Below are positions 41,992-50,081 of a stretch of 64,000 nucleotides of DNA, one piece after another (within the stretch, counting starts at the first letter, position 1; each line of letters opens with the position of its first letter). The translations under genes and the position numbers were made by a program. The notes beneath the pieces were generated by a model, which did not search any database, was not told the DNA's origin, and saw only the letters and a list, made by a program, of their open reading frames with translations. The stretch is from assembly GCA_964529715.1 (NCBI GenBank), contig CAZGXI010000001.1:198879-262878 (forward strand), read 5' to 3'. This DNA is from CAZGXI01 sp964529715. Its GTDB lineage: Bacteria; Chloroflexota; Anaerolineae; Aggregatilineales; Ch27.

Positions 41992-43902
41992 ATGCAGACA
42001 TCGCTCCTAGACACCCAACCCAAAACTCAACATTCGGCACTTCAGCCTGAACACCTGATCGGTATCAGCCTGATTGTCCAGGCGCTGATTCTTCCGGCGC
42101 TATGGAGCCATACCAGCGACAGTGGCAACATCCTGGGGCGCTACAGCACGCGCTATGCGGCGGCGCTGGGTCTGGAGATAATCCTGCTGCTGAGCTGGCT
42201 GGTGCTGTTCCTGGCCCGCAGCCGCGCGATCCGCTGGCTGGTCGGTCTGCCCATGTCCCTGCGTTATGGCCTGCTTGCTGTCTCCGGCCTAGCCGTGTTC
42301 GGCGTGTGGTTTCTGCCGATAGAACTCATCCTGCGCGAAGCCCTGGCGATCCACTGGCTGCTGGCAGGACTGCTCCTCATTCGCACCGGCCCAGATGGGC
42401 CGACAAAGCCGCATCGGTGGGCCTGGGGGCTGATCGGGCTGCTGGCTCTGCTGACGCTGCCTATCCTGATCACCGTGCTGACGGGCTTTCCGTTCAGCCC
42501 AGATGAAGCGATGTGGGCAGACATCGCCACTTCGCCTTACGTGGCCGGTGGCGTCTATGCGCGTACCTGGCTGCAAGCGCCGGTCGTCGTCTCGCCCGGC
42601 CTCGGTTGGAGTTCGGCTGCCTATGGCTGGTTGCTGCAACAGGTCGCTTTCAACATGCGCGTCGGTCGCCTGTGGAACTTCAGCGGCTACCTGCTGGCGT
42701 TCGTCGGGATCGGTGCTGTAACGGCCCGGCTGTACGGGCGCCAGGCAGCGGTTATCAGCGTGGCTTTTGCCGCCCTCAGCCGGGCTTTCATCCCGATTCT
42801 GGACTACCGTCCCGATCACCAACTTCCCGCCGCCGGTATGGCGATTCTCTTCGCCGCCATCCAGGCGCGTTACAGCAAACGGCCCGCCGCACGCGCAGGA
42901 TGGCACTTGTTGGCCGGCCTGATGGCGACCCTCTCCTTAGAGCTTCACGCCGCCGGGATCGTCTTCGCTTTCGGACTGGCGCTGTTTTACCTGGCGGAGT
43001 TCGCCCTGAGCGCCTACCGCCTGCGCCGTCTACCGGCCTGGAAGCCGCTGCTGTGGTTCGGATTGGGCGCGGGGTTGGGGACGAGCCTCTATTACGTCTT
43101 TAATATCCTGCCCGTCGGCGGGGTCGGCCCTTACCTAGACTTCTTAAGCCGCACACGCGGGCTGACGTTCGAGGCGTTCCCCTTTTTGAAGTGGAATTAC
43201 ATTCAATATGACCGAACGCTGCTGCTGTTCGAGAGTGTGCCCGTCTGGGGCGGGCTGGCCTACCTGCTGTGGCGGCGCAGCGCCCCAGACCGCCTCTTTC
43301 TGGCAATGCTGGCCTGCATTCTGATCGGGATCGTTCTGTTCGACCGGCCCGGCTACCAGAGCACATTCAGCGCCGCCTATGCTGTGCCCATCGGCGCGCT
43401 GCTGGTAGGCGGCTTTGCCCGTCGGGGGATCGCGCCGGGCACCAACCGGCAAACTGTTCTGGCAGCAGCCGGTCTAATCGGCATGTTGGTCGGTCAGTCG
43501 GCAGGCGTGTTCATCAACTGGGCTGCCACTGCCGAGTGGCTTAGAACGGGCCGTCTACCGCCTACCTTGTATGAGGAACTACAGCCCATCCTTGCGCCCC
43601 ATATCCGCGACGATGACGTGATCGTCAGCACAGTGCAACTCCTCTGGACCTTGCCCAATCACCGTCACCTGATCCACTTCGGTGCAGAACTCACCGCCCT
43701 GGACCGTTGGGGACTTCAGGACCCGGTCGAAGTGTGGGAGCGGGTGCAGCCGACCGTTATCGTCAATGTGCAAAACCACATGCACTTCGATCCCGGTCTG
43801 CAAAGCTACCTAGAAAGGCATGTGTTTCAGGTATGTCAGCATTTCGAGGTGCAAAATCACGTCGTCGAAATCTACCGCGAGGAGTGTCCGACGCCAGCAT
43901 GA
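41992..43902 (+). CDS. Integral membrane GT-C-like protein (ArnT/PMT-type glycosyltransferase)
   Basis: 636 residues with about 12-13 hydrophobic segments. The first outer loop has FPFSPDEAMWADIA, where Asp-Glu resembles the catalytic DE of lipid-linked sugar transferases (GT39/83). A soluble C-terminal region follows (about 520-636). It would move a sugar from a lipid carrier to a protein or lipid. The following gene starts in its stop codon (ATGA). Confidence 0.7.
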   Translation: MQTSLLDTQPKTQHSALQPEHLIGISLIVQALILPALWSHTSDSGNILGRYSTRYAAALGLEIILLLSWLVLFLARSRAIRWLVGLPMSLRYGLLAVSGLAVFGVWFLPIELILREALAIHWLLAGLLLIRTGPDGPTKPHRWAWGLIGLLALLTLPILITVLTGFPFSPDEAMWADIATSPYVAGGVYARTWLQAPVVVSPGLGWSSAAYGWLLQQVAFNMRVGRLWNFSGYLLAFVGIGAVTARLYGRQAAVISVAFAALSRAFIPILDYRPDHQLPAAGMAILFAAIQARYSKRPAARAGWHLLAGLMATLSLELHAAGIVFAFGLALFYLAEFALSAYRLRRLPAWKPLLWFGLGAGLGTSLYYVFNILPVGGVGPYLDFLSRTRGLTFEAFPFLKWNYIQYDRTLLLFESVPVWGGLAYLLWRRSAPDRLFLAMLACILIGIVLFDRPGYQSTFSAAYAVPIGALLVGGFARRGIAPGTNRQTVLAAAGLIGMLVGQSAGVFINWAATAEWLRTGRLPPTLYEELQPILAPHIRDDDVIVSTVQLLWTLPNHRHLIHFGAELTALDRWGLQDPVEVWERVQPTVIVNVQNHMHFDPGLQSYLERHVFQVCQHFEVQNHVVEIYREECPTPA

Positions 43903-45137
43903 GAACTGAACCACCAAGACAACGCCAACACCGCATATTCCTGGCCGTGTTGCTTTGCACGGGACTGCTGCTGGCGCTGTGGCCTTTTCCCAAAGGTGCA
44001 GACGCACAAGGCCAGGCGACACTAACGCCGCCCCCTCCCCCCACCCTGCCGCCGCAAGCCGACCTGCCACACTATGGCGAGATCGTGCAGATGTGCGGGC
44101 AGGGCGTCCAGCCGCGCGGGCCAGACTTCGCCGGGACGGGTTTCATCGTCACCGTCTTTTCGCGCGATGCGCTGTGGGTGGTGGACCTGGATCGCGGCGC
44201 GCGCTACCCGCTGCCCGATACGCGCCCGTGCGGGCCAAACTGCCTGCCTTCCCCGGACCGCCGCCGCCTGCTCTACGTGTCGCCGGAGACGTACACCTAC
44301 TGGCTGATGAACCTGGACGGCACGGGCCGGGAGCAGGTGACGCCTTACTACGTGACCGCCGTCGAGTGGTGGGACGCCGCCCACTGGCTGATCTGGCCCG
44401 CCGTCGCGCCGCCCTATTTGCAAGCCGTCGGTTCAGGCGAGCGCACGCCATTGGGCGATTACGACGTGTTCTCGGTGCAGCCGGGCGGCTTTTATGGCCT
44501 GCGTCTGCGTTCGGACGATCCCTGGCCGGTGCTGGAACTGGTCGATACCCAGACGGGCAACGCGGTGGCGCTGGCAGACTGGCGACCTTATTTCGGCGGG
44601 GCGTACTGGTCGCCGGACGGTTCGCGGCTGGTCTACCTCGGCCAGGGAGAGCGCGACCGGACGCTGGGCTTTGCGGGCGCGGAACTGTTCCTCATCCGGC
44701 CCGGCGAGGCGGCAGCAGTTCGCCTCACCGACCTGACCGCCGCCTACGGCGCGGCGCGCATCGCCGGGATGCAGGAGGAACGCGCTGTAAGCTGGTCGCC
44801 GGACGGAACCCGGCTGGCCTTCTGGGTGATGGAGATCACCGGGCCGGATGTGGCTGCCAACGTGGGCCAGGCAGTGCTGCATGTGCTGGACGCGACGACG
44901 GGCCAGACGACGGCCTACTGCGGTTACGGCACGACCCAGATCACGCCCAACCCGCCCGCGCTGATCTGGTCGCCGGACGGGCGCTACATCGCCTTCGGGG
45001 CCGATACACCCGGCGACGGCAAGGGCGCGCTGCTGCTGGCGCTGGATACGCAGAGCGGCACGTTTACCGAAATCACCGACGGCATCTATCCGGCCTACGG
45101 GACGTATGACCCGGTGATGTGGGGCGTGCGGTCGTAG
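43899..45137 (+). CDS. Secreted beta-propeller (TolB/PD40-like) protein
   Basis: 412 residues from the ATG at 43899. A signal peptide (IFLAVLLCTGLLLALWPFPKGADA) is followed by a Pro/Thr linker, then repeated propeller blades of the WSPDG type (YWSPDGSRLVYLGQG, VSWSPDGTRLAFWVM, IWSPDGRYIAFGADTP). The role is unknown; such proteins often bind partners at the cell surface. It overlaps the membrane GT-C-like gene, so it may be its partner. The stop codon lies inside the palindromic repeat at 45134. Confidence 0.78.
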   Translation: MRTEPPRQRQHRIFLAVLLCTGLLLALWPFPKGADAQGQATLTPPPPPTLPPQADLPHYGEIVQMCGQGVQPRGPDFAGTGFIVTVFSRDALWVVDLDRGARYPLPDTRPCGPNCLPSPDRRRLLYVSPETYTYWLMNLDGTGREQVTPYYVTAVEWWDAAHWLIWPAVAPPYLQAVGSGERTPLGDYDVFSVQPGGFYGLRLRSDDPWPVLELVDTQTGNAVALADWRPYFGGAYWSPDGSRLVYLGQGERDRTLGFAGAELFLIRPGEAAAVRLTDLTAAYGAARIAGMQEERAVSWSPDGTRLAFWVMEITGPDVAANVGQAVLHVLDATTGQTTAYCGYGTTQITPNPPALIWSPDGRYIAFGADTPGDGKGALLLALDTQSGTFTEITDGIYPAYGTYDPVMWGVRS

Positions 45138-45161
45138 GGGCGCAACATGTTGCGTCCCTAC
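45134..45161. repeat. 28-bp palindromic repeat, copy 2
   Basis: GTAGGGGCGCAACA and its near-exact complement (one G/A mismatch in 28). It supplies the TAG stop of the plus-strand gene and lies just before the stop of the minus-strand J-domain gene, so it probably works as a bidirectional terminator. Confidence 0.8.
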
Positions 45162-45162
45162 A

Positions 45163-45966
45163 TCAGCGGCGGCGGAGTTGATCCAGCCGCAGCAGGCAGG
45201 CGGCGTATTCCTGCTCCATGCGGGCAGCCATCTCGCGCAAAATATCACGTCCCTGGCGGCGAGCCAGCCGGTCGTCGATCTTCAACGCCATCAGGTCGCT
45301 GTTCAGCAGGTCCGCCCGCTCGCGTTCCAATTGCGCCAGCCGCCGCGCCAACTGTGCATTGATCTGCCGCAGGTCGTGCAGGCGCAGCGCGGCCAGCGGC
45401 GCTTCGACGGCAGCCTGTTCCGGCTGATCGGCCAACGTTTGCAGCGCGTCGAGGTTGCGGGCCGCATACGCCTCGTTGATGCGCGCCATGATCGGCGTGC
45501 GGCGCTCCCGCTCGTCGGGATCGGTCGCCAGGTCGGGGTGATAGCGGCGGGCAAGCTGGCGATACAGCCGCTTGAGGCAGATTTCGCGGTCGTCCAGGCT
45601 GGCCGTCGTCTGGCGCGCGCGGGCGACGATGGTCGGCGCTTCGGCTTCGTCCGGTGTGACGCGCCACGTCCGGCGGAACTGCTCCTCGACCGGCACGTAA
45701 CCGGGCGGCGGCGTCCAGGCGGATGGCAGGGGGTTATAGTCGCCCAACACCTCGGCGGCGCGGCGCTGCTCCAGGTCGGCAATCGCCGCCCGGACGGCGT
45801 CGAGCCGGGTGGCGACGGACTGCACCACGCGGTCGTAAACCTGCTTGAACTCCAGCAGTTCGCGCCGCAGGTCCAGCACCTCGGCTTCCAGGTCGGCCAG
45901 GAGCGTCTCCAGCCGGGCGCGCTCGACTTCGAGGCGTTCGATTTCGGTGTGAAGGTCATCAGCCAT
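45163..45966 (-). CDS. J-domain protein with long coiled coils
   Basis: 267 residues. A coiled coil covers about 1-70, a J domain about 122-175 (ICLKRLYRQLARRYHPDLATD with the HPD tripeptide, then ERRTPIMARINEAYAARN), and another coiled coil about 190-267. J domains stimulate Hsp70 ATPase. The absence of a Gly/Phe or zinc-finger region places it among specialised J proteins that recruit DnaK to a site. Confidence 0.85.
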   Translation of the reverse strand: MADDLHTEIERLEVERARLETLLADLEAEVLDLRRELLEFKQVYDRVVQSVATRLDAVRAAIADLEQRRAAEVLGDYNPLPSAWTPPPGYVPVEEQFRRTWRVTPDEAEAPTIVARARQTTASLDDREICLKRLYRQLARRYHPDLATDPDERERRTPIMARINEAYAARNLDALQTLADQPEQAAVEAPLAALRLHDLRQINAQLARRLAQLERERADLLNSDLMALKIDDRLARRQGRDILREMAARMEQEYAACLLRLDQLRRR

Positions 45967-46068
45967 GCGTGTCTGCTAAACTTTCGCCTTGTTGTCCACC
46001 GGGAGAAAGGGCGCTCAGCAGGCTCGCTCTAAGGGAACTGTCGTGAATTCGATTGATAAGTTCCTTTC

Positions 46069-46425
46069 GAGAAGAACGGGCGAGCCTTGCTCTACGTGCA
46101 GCACGTGGGCGAGATCAAGATCAAGAACCACCGCCCCTTGCCCAAAGGCGCAGTCATCAAGCATGTGGTGCTGGTACGCAAGGCGCGCAAAGCGGCTCTC
46201 CGCGTGGCGCGGCTGCACGAGCACGTCGCCAATCAGCGCCGCGACTTCTGGCACAAGACAACGTCCGCTTTGGTCAAGACCTACTCGGTGATCGCCATCG
46301 AAGACCTCTCGCCGAGAAATTCCCGCGCCGACATAAAAAGACAGCTTACTCCCGGTAGAGGATTTGCAGATTTCTGTAAGGGCAGCCAAGCTCGCAATAC
46401 ATCTGCGGTGGAAAGACGGCTCTAA
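46069..46425 (+). pseudogene. tnpB: TnpB remnant (IS200/IS605 family), second copy
   Basis: The readable part starts at EKNGRALLYVQHVGEIKIKNHRPLPKGAVIK and continues with a join to ALRVARLHEHVANQRRDFWHKTT and IAIEDLSPRNS, the second RuvC region. About 70 residues that should hold the first catalytic Asp are missing, the N-terminal domain is lost, and the end runs into unrelated sequence. It is about 85 % identical over some 95 bases to the remnant at 37724-38284, in the opposite orientation. Confidence 0.8.
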
Positions 46426-46527
46426 ATCAGGCCAGATCACATCCTGGGGACCCACTGGAATGCTTTCCAGTTTTCGGAAGTCAGCCGCTAGATCGTGAGT
46501 CACTTCCTTATCCCTACCTTCAATGCA

Positions 46528-47760
46528 TCATCCCACCGGCTCGTCCGGCAGCGCGTAGTCGATGGCCCACTGCGGCACTTCGACCGTGCGCGGGTCGCGC
46601 TTGAGCAAGTCCGCCAGGCAGGCGCACAGGCCGTCGATCTCGGCCTCGGTGTTGTAGAAGCCGCACGAAACGCGCACGCAATACGGCGCGTGCGGAATGC
46701 TGCGGATGACGTAGCCCGCATCCCCCAACAGCTTGACCAATCCGGCCATCCGCGCCGGGGACCAGCCGACGGGCAAGAAGTTCACCAGCGACGCCTGCCG
46801 CTGGGCCGGGGTCAGCACACGCACGCCGTCCAGCGCCTCGAGCTTGCGGCGGGCGTAGGCGCTGAGGTCGGCAATGCGCGCGTAGGCCCAGTCCGGCCCG
46901 ACCGTGTCCAGCAGCCAGTCCAGGCTGGCGAGCCAGCCCGACACCGTCGCCGGGTACAACATGCCCGTCTCGTAGCGCGCTGCGCCGGGCGCCAGGGTGT
47001 AGCCACCGCGCCAATCCTGGCTGGCGAACGAGCCGTAACTGACGAAGGTAGGCCACAGATCGTTCACACGATCCGGGCGCACGTACAGCGCGCCGACGCC
47101 ATCCGGCCCGCACAGCCACTTCTGCGCCGGCAGGGCGAAGTAATCCACCTCCAGCGCCGTCAGGTCGATGGGAAATACCCCCGCCGACTGCGCCGCGTCC
47201 ACCAGCACAGGGACTCCCCGGCGGTGCGCCAGGGCGATGACGTCTTCCAGCGGGAAGCGCGCCCCGCTGCTATACGAAACATGGCTGATCGACAGCAGGC
47301 GTGTGCGCGGCGTCAAGGCGGCTTCGATGGCGGGCAGCGGGTCCTCCCCCAGGCCCACGTCCGCGAAGTTGATCTTCACCCCGTAGCGCGTCTGGACAAG
47401 GTATAGCGGATACAGCCCGGCCTCGTGCTCGATGGTCGTGGTAGCGGCCTCGTCGCCGGCCTGCCAATTGAACCCCAATGTCACGATGTTCATGCCGTCG
47501 GTCGTGTGGTGGGTCAGGGCGAAGCATTCCGGCGGCGCGTTGAACAGCCGGCTCAGACGGATGCGCACAGCCTCCCGGTCCACCATCACGTCGCGGAAGC
47601 GGGCCACATCGGCGCGGCCCCGAAGATATTCCTGTTCCGTCACGCGGGCAACAGCCTGGGCAGTGGGTTCGGGAAGCGGGCCGCACGATCCCGTGTTGAG
47701 GAAAGCGAACTGCTCCAACACCGGCATCTGGCGGCGAATCTGGCTGAGTTTGTCGGTCAT
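46528..47760 (-). CDS. Class V PLP-dependent aminotransferase / isopenicillin-N-epimerase-like
   Basis: 410 residues. It has FLNTGSCGPLP, HHTTDGMNIVTLGFNW, VDAAQSAGVFPIDLTALEVDYF and the PLP-lysine region ALPAQKWLCGPDGVGALYV. These resemble the cysteine-desulfurase/isopenicillin-epimerase branch. The catalytic Cys of desulfurases is not obvious, so epimerase or lyase activity is more likely. It overlaps the upstream membrane protein gene by 4 bases. Confidence 0.88.
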   Translation of the reverse strand: MTDKLSQIRRQMPVLEQFAFLNTGSCGPLPEPTAQAVARVTEQEYLRGRADVARFRDVMVDREAVRIRLSRLFNAPPECFALTHHTTDGMNIVTLGFNWQAGDEAATTTIEHEAGLYPLYLVQTRYGVKINFADVGLGEDPLPAIEAALTPRTRLLSISHVSYSSGARFPLEDVIALAHRRGVPVLVDAAQSAGVFPIDLTALEVDYFALPAQKWLCGPDGVGALYVRPDRVNDLWPTFVSYGSFASQDWRGGYTLAPGAARYETGMLYPATVSGWLASLDWLLDTVGPDWAYARIADLSAYARRKLEALDGVRVLTPAQRQASLVNFLPVGWSPARMAGLVKLLGDAGYVIRSIPHAPYCVRVSCGFYNTEAEIDGLCACLADLLKRDPRTVEVPQWAIDYALPDEPVG

Positions 47761-48377
47761 ACGCTAGTAGAATGTCCTTGTGGTGGCACCTCCTCCGAAT
47801 TGCTTCTGCCCTGGCCGCCGGAGGAGGCAGCGACGATCAGGACAGCCAACAATACGATACTGAGCACCGCGCCGGCGATGATAAACCCGATGCGCAGCGC
47901 GTCGGTCGGTGGGCCGAACAGCGCGCTCGCCAGCTGATCCAACAGGGCCGACACACCCCAGGTGGCACTGAACCACAGGAAGAACAGTAGCAGCGCCATC
48001 GCGCAGCCCCGCACCCGAATCGGCCTGGACACCATCGACTCGCCAGATGCATCAAAAGTGACGGTTGTCGCGCCCAGCAGGTCTTCCAGTTCACTGTCCG
48101 GCAGTTCCAGGATTTTGCGTGTCCCCGCCTCGGTCAGGTGATAGACATTGAGCCGATCCATCCACACCAGCCCGCGCTGCTGAAGCATCCCCAGAGCGGC
48201 GAGGGTCTGCGCAGCGTCACGATCCTTATCCACCAAATCGCCGATGCGATGGTTCAACAGGCCCGTAAAATACATAGCCACAAGGATGGCGAGTTCCTGA
48301 TTGGTCAGGCCATATGGACGACGTGGGCGTGAAATGTCAGCGCTGCTTCCCTGAATGGTTCCCATCGCTCGTCGCAT
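47757..48377 (-). CDS. Membrane protein with winged-helix-like N-terminus
   Basis: 206 residues. The N-terminal 105 look like a winged helix (NQELAILVAMYFTGLLNHRIGDLVDKDRDAAQTLAALGMLQQRGLVWMD, VYHLTEAGTRKIL). Two transmembrane segments follow (about 127-149 and 162-183). It may be a membrane-tethered regulator. It overlaps the aminotransferase gene by 4 bases, linking the two. The exact start (ATG 48377 or 48365) is unclear. Confidence 0.65.
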   Translation of the reverse strand: MRRAMGTIQGSSADISRPRRPYGLTNQELAILVAMYFTGLLNHRIGDLVDKDRDAAQTLAALGMLQQRGLVWMDRLNVYHLTEAGTRKILELPDSELEDLLGATTVTFDASGESMVSRPIRVRGCAMALLLFFLWFSATWGVSALLDQLASALFGPPTDALRIGFIIAGAVLSIVLLAVLIVAASSGGQGRSNSEEVPPQGHSTSV

Positions 48378-48408
48378 CCCCTACCTGGAATCGACACAGA
48401 CTTATTGA

Positions 48409-49170
48409 TCAGGTGCGCGGGATTTCCTGCGCCCCTGCCGCGCGGAGCAGGGCAGCAAAAGCATCGTCGGGCAGGCCGGGGCCAACAACGGGCCATTCGC
48501 GGTAAAACGATTCGATCACCCGCAAAGCCTCGCGCACCGTTTGCAACTGCCGCCGCCGCTTGAACAGCGCATGTTGCGAGACGTGACACTCCATCGCTGC
48601 GATCTTCGCTTCGGCCCAGGGCGTGATGTCCAGCGTCAGGTGCGCCAAACGACTGCTGTTCCAGATATGATCCTCGATGCCGGGCACTGTTGCCGCCAGG
48701 GAATAGCCCAGCGTCGCCGGCGCGCGCCGCCGGATCGCCGCCAGCGCGGCTCGATGGATCAGCCGGTGCGCCGGATGGCCGTATTCGCCATCTGGCCCAT
48801 GTGTCAGGACGACATCGGCATGGGTTATGGCGATCAAGCGGGCAAACTGCGCCGCGAGGGTCTCGAAATCGTCGGTGAAAGGGCTGAGGGCGTTATCTGG
48901 CCCGACTTCAGGATCGCGGTAGTCCAGAAAAACCAGCGATGTCACGCCGAGCGCCGCCGCCGCGCAGCGCAATTCGGCTTCCCGTGCCATGCCGAGGTCG
49001 CTGCGGTTCGTTACGACGGGCGGCTCGCCGGCCTCACCGCCCTCGCCGCGTGTGGCGCAGACCAGATGCGTCTGCACCCCCTGTGCGTGGAGCATCGCCA
49101 GCGTGCCACCGCAGAAAACCGTCTCGTCGTCAGGATGGGCAAACAAGCCCAACACGTTCTGAATACGCAT
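48409..49170 (-). CDS. PIG-L family deacetylase
   Basis: 253 residues from the ATG at 49170. LGLFAHPDDETVFCGGTLA contains the metal-binding AHPDDE, and ADVVLTHGPDGEYGHPAHRLIHRA holds the distal His. The family removes acetyl groups from N-acetylglucosamine conjugates, for example in mycothiol, bacillithiol or GPI-like pathways. The ATG overlaps the stop of the upstream gene (TGATG). Confidence 0.9.
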   Translation of the reverse strand: MRIQNVLGLFAHPDDETVFCGGTLAMLHAQGVQTHLVCATRGEGGEAGEPPVVTNRSDLGMAREAELRCAAAALGVTSLVFLDYRDPEVGPDNALSPFTDDFETLAAQFARLIAITHADVVLTHGPDGEYGHPAHRLIHRAALAAIRRRAPATLGYSLAATVPGIEDHIWNSSRLAHLTLDITPWAEAKIAAMECHVSQHALFKRRRQLQTVREALRVIESFYREWPVVGPGLPDDAFAALLRAAGAQEIPRT

Positions 49171-49913
49171 CAGAACATCACCTGATCCAGATCGATAGCC
49201 GGGCCATCCTGGCAGGTGAGCCGATCCTCGCCCTTGCAAGAGACGCGACAACCCTGACAGGCCCCCACCCCACACGGCATAGGCATGTCGAAGATACCCA
49301 GCAGATAGCGCGCTGGCACATCGGCGCGCAGCTCACGCACCCGCTTCATCAGGCGGAGATAGACCGCCTCGCGGTAGGCCGGGTTCGCCACCGCGATCAC
49401 CTGATCGGCCCAACCGACCGTCGTCACCTGGTTGGGCCAGCCGCGTTCCAGATCGCCTTCCAACACCTCCACTTCCGGCGGCAGCACATCCAGGGGATAC
49501 TCCACTGCCGCACCGCCCAGGACCATCGTCACGGCAATTTTAGAGCGAATCGCCATCGTAGCCAGAAAAACCAGCGGCGTCGGAGGCGTGTCCAGCGCGA
49601 TCAGCAGCAGGTTGCGCAGCACGGAGCGCATAGGGAACGGCGCGCCCACTGGCCCCAACAGCGTCACAGCCTGCCCCGGCGCATATAGAGCGCCGGTCGG
49701 GCGCTCGACCGTGACCGTGCCGCCATCAACCGCGACGGGCGTCCAGAGTTCCGGCAGATAGGGGTCCCACGTCTCGTCGGAAAGCCGGGCCAATACCGCC
49801 TGCCCCGGCTTAAGACGGGCCAGACTTTCGTCTACACCCAATTCCAGGCGCTGAAAGCGGGCAGAAATCCGACGAACACGTTCAATTGTCGCGCGTGTCT
49901 CTTTTGCAGCCAT
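49170..49913 (-). CDS. PyrK-like iron-sulfur flavoprotein subunit
   Basis: 247 residues from the ATG at 49913. A ferredoxin-reductase-like barrel and NAD-binding part lead to a C-terminal Cys cluster PCGVGACQGCRVSCKGEDRLTCQDGP, the 2Fe-2S motif of the dihydroorotate dehydrogenase electron-transfer subunit PyrK. No pyrD lies beside it, so this copy may serve another oxidoreductase. The next gene downstream overlaps it by one base. Confidence 0.85.
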   Translation of the reverse strand: MAAKETRATIERVRRISARFQRLELGVDESLARLKPGQAVLARLSDETWDPYLPELWTPVAVDGGTVTVERPTGALYAPGQAVTLLGPVGAPFPMRSVLRNLLLIALDTPPTPLVFLATMAIRSKIAVTMVLGGAAVEYPLDVLPPEVEVLEGDLERGWPNQVTTVGWADQVIAVANPAYREAVYLRLMKRVRELRADVPARYLLGIFDMPMPCGVGACQGCRVSCKGEDRLTCQDGPAIDLDQVMF

Positions 49914-50016
49914 GCTGGGGAGCGTACACCGTCCAGGGCGGATTCGCAAATCCGTGCCGGGGGATTTCGGCTACGTTGGGTGTTTAATCTGTTCTTAACT
50001 TTGAGCCAGGATTTGT

Positions 50017-50045
50017 TTGGCGAGTCGGCGTATCCCGTTTACAAT
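50017..50045 (+). promoter_or_regulatory. Candidate promoter of the sugar ABC permease operon
   Basis: TTGGCG, 17 bases, TACAAT, 36 bases before the ATG at 50082. Confidence 0.55.
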
Positions 50046-50081
50046 GGGGGAGACGGCGAACCTCCACCAGGACAAGAACTT

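Noticed and set aside
43707..43898. Upstream extension of the beta-propeller gene
   Set aside because: It lies inside the preceding membrane protein gene; the ATG at 43899 begins a signal peptide.
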